From: Micromonospora sp. NBRC 110009 | GTDB taxonomy: Bacteria; Actinomycetota; Actinomycetes; Mycobacteriales; Micromonosporaceae | DNA length: 64,000 nucleotides | Direction: 5' to 3' | Assembly: GCF_030518795.1 (NCBI RefSeq) | Contig: NZ_CP130427.1 | Location: forward strand, 3,968,001-4,032,000 | Part shown: piece after piece, positions 42,052-49,985 of the stretch | How the letters are laid out: each line of letters opens with the position of its first letter | Numbering within the stretch: position 1 is the stretch's first letter | Program-made: the position numbers and the translations under genes | Notes under the pieces: model-generated | The model's database searches: none | Told to the model about the DNA's origin: nothing | The model's input: only the letters and a program-made list of their open reading frames with translations

Positions 42052-43016
42052 CCCGGCGGCTGGCCGCGTACCTGCTGCGCGCGGCGGTGCGGCGCTGGCC
42101 GGCGGAGCTGCGCAGCGAGCTGTCCCGGGAGTGGGACGCCGAGCTGCACGTGCTGGCGGAGCGGGGGGAGCGGTGGCGGATGCTGCGCTTCGCCGGCAGC
42201 CTGGCCGTCAGCCGCGCCAGCGAGCCGGTCGCCGACCGGCCCCGGTTCGACGCCCGGGCCTGCCGGACGGCGGCGACCCTGCTGCTGGCCCCGCCGGCCT
42301 GCCTGATCATCATTCTGGCCTCGGGCCTGCTGATGAACATCGCGGTCAACCAGGCCTTTGCCCCGGCGCAGTGGCTGACCGACGCCCAGCCGTCGATGCT
42401 GACCGTCCTCACGGCCGGCCTCGCGATGCTGCTGGCCTGGCTCGCCTACGCCAGCGCCGTCCGCGGCGCCCGCACCGGCCCGGTCCGTACCGCGCTCGGC
42501 ATCGTGCTGCCCATCGGCCTGACCGCCGTCGGTGCGGAGTACGCCTTGAACACGACCACCGACGACCTGGTCCGCGTCGCGCCGGCCCTGCTGGTGTGGC
42601 TCCCCGGACTCACCCTGGTGCTCCACCTCGTGGGGGCGCTCGCCGTCCGAGGCCGCACCCGGGCCGCCTGGTGGGTCGGCGTGCTGTGCGCGCTCGCCCT
42701 CGCCGACCTCGCCGTGGCGCTCATGGTGATCAACCACATCCCCGGCGGTCCGGAGACCGTCATCGACGGGGTGGCGCAGGCCGACACCATCGACCGGATC
42801 TCCGCGCCACTGTGGCTCGTCACCAGCTTGACCGACTCGTCCCTCGGACTACCCCGACCGACACCGTCGGAGATCTTCCTGATCAGCGACCTGGTGGAGC
42901 TGCAGCCCTTCCTCTACCTGGCCTGCACCCCGTACGCGCTGGCGTACGCCGTCGGCGCGGCGCGGGCGGACCGGTCTCAGGCGGACCAGCTGGCGATTCG
43001 GCCCGTCCGCTCGTAG
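42045..43016 (+). CDS. Hypothetical multi-pass membrane protein
   Basis: A protein of about 323 residues. The N-terminal 65 residues are amphipathic and charged (LRAAVRRWPAELRSELSREW), then follow six or so membrane helices. It overlaps the PadR gene at its start and is likely co-regulated with it. Its end overlaps the convergent M48 protease gene by 40 nt. No transport or enzyme motif is visible. GTG 42048 is an equally good start. Confidence 0.7.
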   Translation: MVTRRLAAYLLRAAVRRWPAELRSELSREWDAELHVLAERGERWRMLRFAGSLAVSRASEPVADRPRFDARACRTAATLLLAPPACLIIILASGLLMNIAVNQAFAPAQWLTDAQPSMLTVLTAGLAMLLAWLAYASAVRGARTGPVRTALGIVLPIGLTAVGAEYALNTTTDDLVRVAPALLVWLPGLTLVLHLVGALAVRGRTRAAWWVGVLCALALADLAVALMVINHIPGGPETVIDGVAQADTIDRISAPLWLVTSLTDSSLGLPRPTPSEIFLISDLVELQPFLYLACTPYALAYAVGAARADRSQADQLAIRPVRS

Positions 43017-44251
43017 TGCCGGGCCAGCTCCGCGTCGATCCGCCCGGCGCGGTCCTCGGTGAGCACCACCCTGGGGTCCTGCCACTGGCGCGCGGTGAGC
43101 ATCCGGTGGCGCAGGCCCGCCGGGGGATGGGTGGTGAACAGCGAGGTGTCCTCCCGGATGGAGAGCTGGCGCACCAGCGGCAGCCGTTCGGCCGCCCCGT
43201 CCAGCGAGCGGGCCAGCCCCGCCCGCCAGGTGGCCGCTCCGTGCCCGCCCCGGGCTCCCTGGCGGACCACCAGCGCCACCGACTCCTCGCTCAGCAGCAC
43301 GTCGAGCAGGCGGGTGGCCCCCGCCGTGCCGGCCACCCGGGCGGACATCTCGTCGGCCAGGTACTCGGCCCGCTGGCTGTCCCGCAGCGCGGTGGCGACC
43401 AGCACCAGGTGACCGACGAAGAGCAGCTTGGACAGCGTCCAGGACACCATCCGGCCCAGCCACTCGCCGATCAGCTCCAGGATCCCGCCGCCCTGGACGC
43501 CGCCCGCCGGACGGAACAGGTCAGCGGCGGTGCCGAGCATGGTCAACGCCGGCTGGGTCACCGGCCCGCGCCGGACGTCGCCGTTGACGAAGTGGCCGAG
43601 CTCGTGGCCGAGCAGCGCCACCCGCGTCTGCCCGTCGAGCGCGCCCCACAGCGGCAGCCCCAGGGCGAGCACCCGCCGCCGGCGCAGCCCCACCGAGGTC
43701 GCGTACGCGTTGATGTCGCTGTCGACGCCGATGACGTGCGGCACCGGCGCGCCGAGCGCGCCCGCCACCTCCTCGACCAGGGCGTGCAGCTCGGGCGCCT
43801 CGTCGCGGGTGAGCACCTCCAGGTCCGGGTCGATCCGGCCGAACCGGGGCCGCAGCGCCACCGCCAGCGCGATCAGCGCCACCCCGAAGACGACCGCGAA
43901 ATTCGGGAACGGGTACGCGAAGAGCAGCCAGACCCCGGCCGCCGCCAACGCCAGCACCCCCGCCAGGAGCAGCAGCGAGACGCCGACCGTCAGCACACCG
44001 GCCAGGCCCGGCCCGGACGACTCCAGCGGGCGGGCGACGAGCGCGGCGTACTGGTGTCGGGTGAGCCGGGCCGCGAGCCGGTGGGTCCGCCGGTCGATCC
44101 AGGACCAGCCGAACTCGCGCGCCTGGCGGGCCCGGTCGTAGCCGTCGAGATTCCATTCGCAACCGGCGCACCAGGGCATCGCCTCGTGGATCGACACCGT
44201 CGCCGCGCCGCACTCCGGACAGGCCCCCGTACCGGCCATCGTGGTGATCAT
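42977..44251 (-). CDS. M48-family zinc metalloprotease, HtpX-like
   Basis: A 424-residue membrane protease. It opens with a small zinc ribbon (CPECGAATVSIHEAMPWCAG followed by C), has two membrane helices near residues 82-110 and 118-133, and the catalytic HELGHFVNG at about residue 215, with the third zinc ligand in AEYLADEMSA. A further hydrophobic helix follows the active site. It may degrade misfolded membrane proteins. The zinc-ribbon fusion is less common than plain HtpX. ATG at 44239 is an alternative start. Confidence 0.85.
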   Translation of the reverse strand: MITTMAGTGACPECGAATVSIHEAMPWCAGCEWNLDGYDRARQAREFGWSWIDRRTHRLAARLTRHQYAALVARPLESSGPGLAGVLTVGVSLLLLAGVLALAAAGVWLLFAYPFPNFAVVFGVALIALAVALRPRFGRIDPDLEVLTRDEAPELHALVEEVAGALGAPVPHVIGVDSDINAYATSVGLRRRRVLALGLPLWGALDGQTRVALLGHELGHFVNGDVRRGPVTQPALTMLGTAADLFRPAGGVQGGGILELIGEWLGRMVSWTLSKLLFVGHLVLVATALRDSQRAEYLADEMSARVAGTAGATRLLDVLLSEESVALVVRQGARGGHGAATWRAGLARSLDGAAERLPLVRQLSIREDTSLFTTHPPAGLRHRMLTARQWQDPRVVLTEDRAGRIDAELARHYERTGRIASWSA

Positions 44252-44309
44252 GACCGCCGATCCTCGCCGGGATCGCCCGCCGGGGATACCGGCCGTTCGG
44301 CGGACCCGG

Positions 44310-44759
44310 TCAGCTCGGACAGGGCAGCCGCTCCAGCGCGGCCGGGGCGCCGGCCCGGCGTACCACCTGGGCGAAGCACCCCTCGGCGGTGGCCCGCTGC
44401 CAGCCGAACACCGACGCGGCGGTCTTCGCCACGCGTACCCGGAAGACCAGTCGGACCCCGGCGGGGTCGGCCGCCACGGTCAGCACCTCGACCCCCGCCA
44501 CGGCGCCCGCGGCGTCCCGCAGGGCGGTCTCCCGCGCGGCCGGCTCGGCCAGCAGGGCAGCCCTGGTGCGCTGGGCGGTGGCCGTCACCTCGCGCTCGGC
44601 GCGGCGCTCCAGCCGCTGCTGGGACCGGTCCCGCAGGAGGGGCGGGGCCACCGCGGCACCCACCGCGGCGAGCACCACGAGCACCGTGCCGGCGACCAGC
44701 CAGCGTCGCCGGTGTGCCGAGCGTCCTCCCCCGTACCGCACCCGGGGATTGTCCGACAC
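44310..44759 (-). CDS. Hypothetical membrane-anchored protein
   Basis: A 149-residue protein with a basic N-terminus, one membrane helix (about residues 22-42, VAGTVLVVLAAVGAAVAPPL) and an extracytoplasmic domain rich in Ala/Arg with GVEVLTVAADPAGVRLVFRV. No family is recognised. GTG at 44759 is preferred as it avoids a long basic extension. It lies just upstream of the M48 gene on the same strand and may be co-transcribed. Confidence 0.6.
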   Translation of the reverse strand: MSDNPRVRYGGGRSAHRRRWLVAGTVLVVLAAVGAAVAPPLLRDRSQQRLERRAEREVTATAQRTRAALLAEPAARETALRDAAGAVAGVEVLTVAADPAGVRLVFRVRVAKTAASVFGWQRATAEGCFAQVVRRAGAPAALERLPCPS

Positions 44760-44895
44760 CGACCGGCCACCCGGCTGCCCCGTCTTTCGCCGTTTCGCCT
44801 CCGCACCCGATCGGGCACGTCTACTGTGGAGGACATAGACGACTATTTCGGGCGTTCCGGTGGCGGCCGGGCGGAACCCGGTGCACAGTGATCGA

Positions 44896-45099
44896 ATGAG
44901 CGACAACGGAAGTGGTGGGCACTACTACTGGTGCACGCGACACCACCGGGTCGAGACCGATGCCGACGTGTGTCCCGCGAAGCACGTTCTCGGACCGTAC
45001 GCCTCAGCCGCCGACGCGGAGAACGCCCTGCAGCAGGTGCGGGAGCGCAACGAAGCGTGGGACGCGGAGGACGCCCGTTGGGCCGGGGAGGAGAGGTAG
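44896..45099 (+). CDS. Small conserved-looking protein with Cys/His pairs
   Basis: A 67-residue protein beginning MSDNGSGGHYYWCTRHHRVE. The Cys/His pattern HYYWCTRHHR...DVCPAKH could bind zinc. An acidic helix forms the C-terminus. It precedes the histone-like gene by 76 nt. I recall similar short proteins next to H1-like genes only vaguely, so no function is given. Confidence 0.6.
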   Translation: MSDNGSGGHYYWCTRHHRVETDADVCPAKHVLGPYASAADAENALQQVRERNEAWDAEDARWAGEER

Positions 45100-45175
45100 A
45101 CGGCGCGGGACGGCCCGCGTCGAGGTGATCCGTGCTCCGCGAGGGCGAGAGCACGTCCCCAAGGAGGGAACCGAG

Positions 45176-46117
45176 ATGGCCGTAGCACAGCAGGCCACCA
45201 CCCGCCCAGCGGCGAAAGGTACCACCCCGAAGAAGACCACCGCGGCGAAGCGCACCGTCGGTGGAGCCACCGCCCGGACGGCGACGGTCACCAAGGCCTC
45301 CCCGAACGCCTCCGGCGCCGGCGCCGGTCGGGTGCCCGCGAAGAAGGCGGTCGGCCGGAAGGCCGCCGCGAAGAAGGTCGTGTCGGCGGCGCGGACGGCC
45401 CCCGCGAAGAAGGCTCCGGCCACGAAGACCACCGCGAAGAAGGCGCCCGCCAAGAAGGCCACCGCGCGGAAGACCACCGCGGCGGCGAGGAAGGCCCCGG
45501 CGAAGAAGACCACGGCGGCCGCGAAGAAGGCGCCCGCGAAGAAGACCACGGCGGTGGCGAAGAAGGCCCCGGCGAAGAAGACCACGGCGGCCGCGAAGAA
45601 GGCGCCCGCGAAGAAGACCACGGCGGTGGCGAAGAAGGCCCCGGCGAAGAAGACCACCGCGGCCGCGAAGAAGGCCCCGGCGAAGAAGACCACCGCGGCG
45701 GCGAAGAAGACCACGGCCGCGAAGAAGGCGCCCGCCAAGAAGACCACGGCGGCGGCGAAGAAGGCACCCGCGGCCAAGAAGGCGCCGGCGAAGAAGACGA
45801 CCGCCGCGAAGAAGACCACGGCGGCGAAGAAGACCACGGTGAGGAAGACGACCGCGGCGACCCGCCCGAGCGGGGGCGCCCGCACCGCGGCGGCGAAGAA
45901 GGCGCCGGCGCGGAAGGCCACCGGCACCTCCGCCACCACCGCGCGCAAGGCGGCGGGAAGGAGGGCCGCCGGGGCCGTGGGCCCGGTCGAGGCCAGGACG
46001 AGCACCTCGACCGGCACCCACAAGCGGGTCACCGCCGCCCGCAAGCCGGCCGGCACCCGGGTGGTCGCGGGCCGGTCGACGGCCAAGCCGGCGAGCACCC
46101 GGCGGACCACCGCCTGA
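45176..46117 (+). CDS. Histone H1-like lysine/alanine-repeat protein
   Basis: A 313-residue, extremely basic, disordered protein made of Lys, Ala, Pro and Thr. From about residue 103 a 12-residue unit (AKKAPAKKTTAA or AKKAPAKKTTAV) repeats about six times in tandem, alternating the last residue, and then decays into KKTTAA variants. The repeats resemble the C-terminal tails of H1, bacterial Hc1 and mycobacterial HupB, so the protein likely coats or condenses DNA. There is no HU domain. The ribosome binding site AAGGAGG is strong, suggesting high expression. Confidence 0.8.
   Translation: MAVAQQATTRPAAKGTTPKKTTAAKRTVGGATARTATVTKASPNASGAGAGRVPAKKAVGRKAAAKKVVSAARTAPAKKAPATKTTAKKAPAKKATARKTTAAARKAPAKKTTAAAKKAPAKKTTAVAKKAPAKKTTAAAKKAPAKKTTAVAKKAPAKKTTAAAKKAPAKKTTAAAKKTTAAKKAPAKKTTAAAKKAPAAKKAPAKKTTAAKKTTAAKKTTVRKTTAATRPSGGARTAAAKKAPARKATGTSATTARKAAGRRAAGAVGPVEARTSTSTGTHKRVTAARKPAGTRVVAGRSTAKPASTRRTTA
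45484..45710 (+). repeat. 36-bp tandem repeats inside the H1-like gene
   Basis: The 12-residue unit is encoded by nearly identical 36-bp DNA units, with GCGAAGAAGGC-CCCGCGAAG conserved and alternate copies differing at GGCC/GGTG. Such repeats change in number by slippage or recombination, so this gene probably varies in length between strains. Confidence 0.75.
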
Positions 46118-46194
46118 CCACCCGGCTCGCCGCCCACCGTCGCGCCGCCGCGTCGGGGGAGCGGATCACGCGCCGCGCTGTCAGGATTGACCCC

Positions 46195-47715
46195 GTGGTG
46201 ATCCGACGTGTACTGGCGCCCCGCATCGACTTCGGCGCGCTGCGCCGCGAGCTGGGACTGCCCGAGCGATTCCCGGCCGCGGCGCAGCGCGAGGCCGACG
46301 AGGCGGCGGCCGCGCCGCTGCCCGCGGCCGCCGATCGCACCGACGTCCCGTTCGTCACGGTCGACCCGGCGGCGTCCCGCGACCTCGACCAGGCGATGCA
46401 CCTCGGCCGCCGCCCCGGTGGCGGTTTCCGGGTCCGGTACGCCATCGCCGACGTCGCCACCCACGTCCGCCCCGGTGGCGCGCTGGAGGAGGAGACCTGG
46501 CGCCGGGGGCAGACCGTCTACCTGCCCGACGGCAACGTGCCGCTGCACCCGCACACGCTCAGCGAGGGCGCCGCCAGCCTGCTGCCCGACGCCGACCGGG
46601 CAGCGGTGCTCTGGACCATCGACCTCGACGCCGACGGCGGCACGGTCGGCGTCGCGCTGGAACGTGCCCGGGTACGCAGCCGGGCCAAGCTCGACTACGT
46701 CGGCGTCCAGGCCGCCGCCGACGCCGGCCGGCTGCCCGAGCCGATCGCCCTGCTGCCCGAGATCGGCGCCCTGCTCACCGCCCGCGGGCTGCGCCGGGGC
46801 GCGGTCAACCTGCCGCTGCCCGAACAGGACGTCGAGCCCGACGGCGACGGCTGGCGGCTGGTGCTGCGCGGGCCCGGCCCGATGGAGGACCACAACGCCC
46901 AGATCTCCCTGCTGACCGGGATGGCCGCCGCCGAGATCATGCTCGCCGGCCGGATCGGGCTGCTGCGGACCATGCCGCCACCCCGCCCCGAGGCGGTGGA
47001 GCGGCTGCGGCTGGCCGCCGGCCCGCTGGGCGTGCACTGGCCGGCGGGGACGTCCGTCGGTGAGGTGCTCGCCGGGCTGGACGCCTCCCAGCCCCGGGCG
47101 GCGGCCTTCATCGACCAGGCGGCCGAGCTGATGCGCGGGGCCGCGTACACCGCCTTCGACGGCGAGCTGCCGGAGCAGCCGGAGCACGGCGGGGTGGCGG
47201 CCGCGTACGCCCACGTGACGGCCCCGCTGCGCCGGCTCGCCGACCGGTACGCGACCGAGGTCTGTCTCGCCCTGCACGAGGGCCGGGAGGTGCCGGACTG
47301 GGTACGCGCCGCGCTGCCGAAGCTGCCGGAGGTGATGGCGAGCACCGACCGGACCGCGTCGGCGGCCACCCGGGGCGCGGTCGAGCTGGCCGAGGCGGTG
47401 CTGCTGGCCCACCGGGTGGGGGAGACGTTCGAGGCGGCGGTGCTCGACGTGGACGCGCCCCGGCCGGCCGCCGAGGTGCCCCGCCAGCCGGGGCAGGCGC
47501 AACCCGGGCGGCCGGGCACGGACGGCGGGGACAGACCCGCCCGCCCGTCCGGGAACGGCGGCCGGCCGGGCCGGCCGCCGGGCGGAACGGTCGCGCTGGA
47601 CGAGCCGCCGGTCCGCGCCCGCTGCCTCGGCGAGCTGCCGCTCGGCGACCGGGTCCCGGTCCGCCTGGTCACCGCCGACCCGGTCGAGCGGAAGGTCCTC
47701 TTCGAACGCGCCTGA
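46195..47715 (+). CDS. RNB-domain (RNase II-type) exoribonuclease
   Basis: A 506-residue 3'-5' exoribonuclease of the RNase II/R group. The catalytic segment FVTVDPAASRDLDQAMHLGR (about residues 53-72) carries the metal-binding aspartates, and YAIADVATHVRPGG and PDGNVPLHPHTLSEGAASLL follow as usual. The C-terminal 80 residues contain a Gly/Pro/Arg-rich linker and a short end piece rather than a clear S1 domain, and there is no cold-shock domain, so it is shorter than RNase R. GTG 46195 or 46198 can serve as start. Confidence 0.87.
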   Translation: MVIRRVLAPRIDFGALRRELGLPERFPAAAQREADEAAAAPLPAAADRTDVPFVTVDPAASRDLDQAMHLGRRPGGGFRVRYAIADVATHVRPGGALEEETWRRGQTVYLPDGNVPLHPHTLSEGAASLLPDADRAAVLWTIDLDADGGTVGVALERARVRSRAKLDYVGVQAAADAGRLPEPIALLPEIGALLTARGLRRGAVNLPLPEQDVEPDGDGWRLVLRGPGPMEDHNAQISLLTGMAAAEIMLAGRIGLLRTMPPPRPEAVERLRLAAGPLGVHWPAGTSVGEVLAGLDASQPRAAAFIDQAAELMRGAAYTAFDGELPEQPEHGGVAAAYAHVTAPLRRLADRYATEVCLALHEGREVPDWVRAALPKLPEVMASTDRTASAATRGAVELAEAVLLAHRVGETFEAAVLDVDAPRPAAEVPRQPGQAQPGRPGTDGGDRPARPSGNGGRPGRPPGGTVALDEPPVRARCLGELPLGDRVPVRLVTADPVERKVLFERA

Positions 47716-47784
47716 CCCCCGCAGCGGGGATTGTCACAGGGCCTGGCCGCCCGGCCGCCCGATGACTTTTGCGAGGATGGCCGC

Positions 47785-48483
47785 ATGGCTTACGACGCGA
47801 CCACGCTGCCCGACGTCTCCGGGCTGACCGTCGGCATCATCGGGGGCACCGGGGATCAGGGGCGCGGGCTCGCCTACCGGTTCGCCCGGGCCGGGCAGAC
47901 CGTGCTGATCGGCTCCCGCTCCGCCGAGCGGGCGGCGGCGGCCGCCGCCGAGATCGCCGCGCTGCCCGGCGTGCCGGCCGGCGCCGCGGTGGCGGGTGCG
48001 GACAACGACGAGGTCGCCCGCCGCAGCGACGTGGTGGTCATCGCGGTCCCGTGGGACGGGCACGCCGCCATCGTCGCTGCCCTGGCCGGTCCGCTGGTCG
48101 GCAAGATCGTGGTCGACTGCGTCAACCCGCTCGGCTTCGACAAGCAGGGTCCGTACGCGCTCGCGGTCCCCGAGGGCAGCGCCGTCCAGCAGGCCGCCGC
48201 GCTGCTGCCCGAGTCCCGGGTCTGCGCCGCGTTCAATCACGTCTCCGCGCCGCTGCTGGCCGACCCGGAGATCGACCGGATCGACCTGGACGTGCTGATC
48301 TGCACCGAGGACCGGGAGCTGGTCGGGGTGGTCGCCGCGCTCGCCGCCCGGATCCCCGGCATGCGGGGCATCTACGCCGGCCGGCTGCGCAACGCCCACC
48401 AGATCGAGGCGTTCACCGCCAACCTCATCGCGATCAACAAGCGGTACAAGGCGCACGCCGGGATCCGGGTCACCGACCTGTGA
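47785..48483 (+). CDS. npdG: F420-dependent NADP oxidoreductase (NPDG type)
   Basis: A 232-residue enzyme that transfers hydride between NADPH and coenzyme F420. The N-terminal Rossmann motif GIIGGTGDQGRGLAYRFARA (about residues 17-36) and IGSRSAERA for NADP phosphate binding are followed by DVVVIAVPWDGH, DCVNPLGFDKQG and the C-terminal GRLRNAHQIEAFTANLIAIN. ATG 47785 follows GAGGATGG. It stands alone, as often, serving the cell's many F420-dependent enzymes. Confidence 0.9.
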   Translation: MAYDATTLPDVSGLTVGIIGGTGDQGRGLAYRFARAGQTVLIGSRSAERAAAAAAEIAALPGVPAGAAVAGADNDEVARRSDVVVIAVPWDGHAAIVAALAGPLVGKIVVDCVNPLGFDKQGPYALAVPEGSAVQQAAALLPESRVCAAFNHVSAPLLADPEIDRIDLDVLICTEDRELVGVVAALAARIPGMRGIYAGRLRNAHQIEAFTANLIAINKRYKAHAGIRVTDL

Positions 48484-48511
48484 CGTCGCACCCGTGCGGC
48501 ACCATCGCCGC

Positions 48512-48955
48512 ATGGAGTGGCAACTGGTGATCGACTGTAGGGAGCCGTCGCGGCTCGCCGCGTTCTGGGCGGAGGCCCTGCGCTACCGTCCACAGCCGCC
48601 GCCGGCCGGGCACACCACCTGGCGGGAGTGGTATCTCTCGGTCGGCATCCCGGCCGAGGAGCTCGGCGAGGGCGACTGCCTGGACCGCCTGGAGGACCCG
48701 ACCGGTGCCGGGCCGCGGATCTGGTTCCAGCCGGTCCCCGAGCCGAAGTCCGTCAAGAACCGGCTGCACATCGACCTGAAGGTCGGTGGCGGACGGGCGG
48801 TGCCGCTGCCCCGGCGACGGGCGAGCGTCGACGCGGAGGTGGCGCGGCTGACGGGGCTGGGGGCCACGGTGCTCGGCCGGATGGACGATCCGGGGAACGA
48901 CCACTACGCGGTGCAGCTCGCCGACCCGGAGGGCAACGAGTTCTGTGTGGTCTGA
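48512..48955 (+). CDS. Glyoxalase/VOC-fold protein
   Basis: A 147-residue protein of the actinobacterial glyoxalase-like (PhnB-like) type. It begins MEWQLVIDCREPSRLAAFWA, has WFQPVPEPKSVKNRLHIDLK (about residues 70-89) with a histidine ligand, and ends VQLADPEGNEFCVV with the glutamate ligand. The substrate is unknown. It follows the F420 reductase by 28 nt. Confidence 0.82.
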   Translation: MEWQLVIDCREPSRLAAFWAEALRYRPQPPPAGHTTWREWYLSVGIPAEELGEGDCLDRLEDPTGAGPRIWFQPVPEPKSVKNRLHIDLKVGGGRAVPLPRRRASVDAEVARLTGLGATVLGRMDDPGNDHYAVQLADPEGNEFCVV

Positions 48956-49000
48956 CCGGTTCGGGCGGTGCGGCCCGGAAGCCGCACCGCCCGGCGGTCC

Positions 49001-49846
49001 TCAGAAGGTGTGCTCGGCGGCCGGGAACTGCCCGCCCCGGACCTCCTCGGCGTAGCGGCGGGTGGCGTCGGTCAGCACGCCGGCCAGGTCGGCGTAGCGC
49101 TTGACGAAGCGCGGCGCCTTGCCGGTGCGCAGCCCGGCCATGTCCTGCCAGACCAGCACCTGGGCGTCGGTGTCCGCGCCGGCTCCGATGCCGACGGTGG
49201 GGATCCGCAGCTCGGCGGTGATCCGCTTGGCGACCTCACCGGGCACCATCTCCAGCACCACCGCGAAGGCGCCCGCCTCGGCGACCGCCCGGGCGTCGGC
49301 GATCACCTCCTCGGCGGTGTCGCCGCGGCCCTGGACCCGGTAGCCGCCCAGGGTGTGCTCGCTCTGCGGGGTGAAGCCGATGTGCGCCATCACCGGGATG
49401 CCGGCCCCGACGATGGCCTCGATCTGGGCCGCGCAGCGCCGGCCGCCCTCCAGCTTCACCGCGTGGCAGCCGCCCTCCTTCATGAACCGCACCGCGGTGC
49501 GCAGCGCCTGTGTCGGCCCCTCCTCGTACGAGCCGAACGGCAGGTCGCCGACGATGAGCGCGTGCCGGGTCGCCCGGACCACCGCCCGTACCAGGGGCAG
49601 CAGCTCCTCGGCGGTCACCGGCAGGGTGGTCTCGTAGCCGAAGACGTTGTTGGCCGCCGAGTCGCCGACCAGCAGCACCGGAATCCCCGCCTGGTCGAAG
49701 ATCGAGGCGGTGTACTGGTCGTACGAGGTGAGCATCGCCCAGCGCTCGCCGCGCTCCTTGGCGGCGATCAGGTCGCGGGTGCGGACCCGCCGGGTGGCCG
49801 GCCCGCCGTACAGGGCGGTCACCTCGGTCGGGGTGGACTCCACCAT
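49001..49846 (-). CDS. panB: 3-methyl-2-oxobutanoate hydroxymethyltransferase (PanB)
   Basis: A 281-residue enzyme making ketopantoate from ketoisovalerate and 5,10-methylene-THF, the first step to pantothenate and CoA. Signatures are MLTSYDQYTASIFDQAGIPV (about residues 38-57), LLVGDSAANNVFGYETTLPV with the metal-binding aspartate, VKLEGG and MAHIGFTPQ, and IPTVGIGAGADTDAQVLVWQ. ATG at 49846 is 5 nt after GGAAGGAGAG. It sits downstream of nadE on the same strand. Confidence 0.92.
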   Translation of the reverse strand: MVESTPTEVTALYGGPATRRVRTRDLIAAKERGERWAMLTSYDQYTASIFDQAGIPVLLVGDSAANNVFGYETTLPVTAEELLPLVRAVVRATRHALIVGDLPFGSYEEGPTQALRTAVRFMKEGGCHAVKLEGGRRCAAQIEAIVGAGIPVMAHIGFTPQSEHTLGGYRVQGRGDTAEEVIADARAVAEAGAFAVVLEMVPGEVAKRITAELRIPTVGIGAGADTDAQVLVWQDMAGLRTGKAPRFVKRYADLAGVLTDATRRYAEEVRGGQFPAAEHTF

Positions 49847-49985
49847 GACTCTCTCCTTCCTCGAGGCCGCGTTCGCGGTCCCCGGGTTCCGCCGCGATCG
49901 TCGCATCGCGCGACCGGGCTGCGGCAGGGCGGAGTGGAGGATGTCACTCCCCGGCCGGCGGTGGCGGGCCGGGGACGAGGTCCGC

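Noticed and set aside
45400..45850. Regularly spaced repeats suggesting a CRISPR array
   Set aside because: The repeats are contiguous, in frame and encode the lysine/alanine tail of the H1-like protein. There are no unique spacers and no cas genes.
45004..47502. An 832-residue reverse-strand frame rich in Ala, Phe and Val
   Set aside because: It mirrors the repetitive H1-like gene and the RNB ribonuclease gene and has no independent support.
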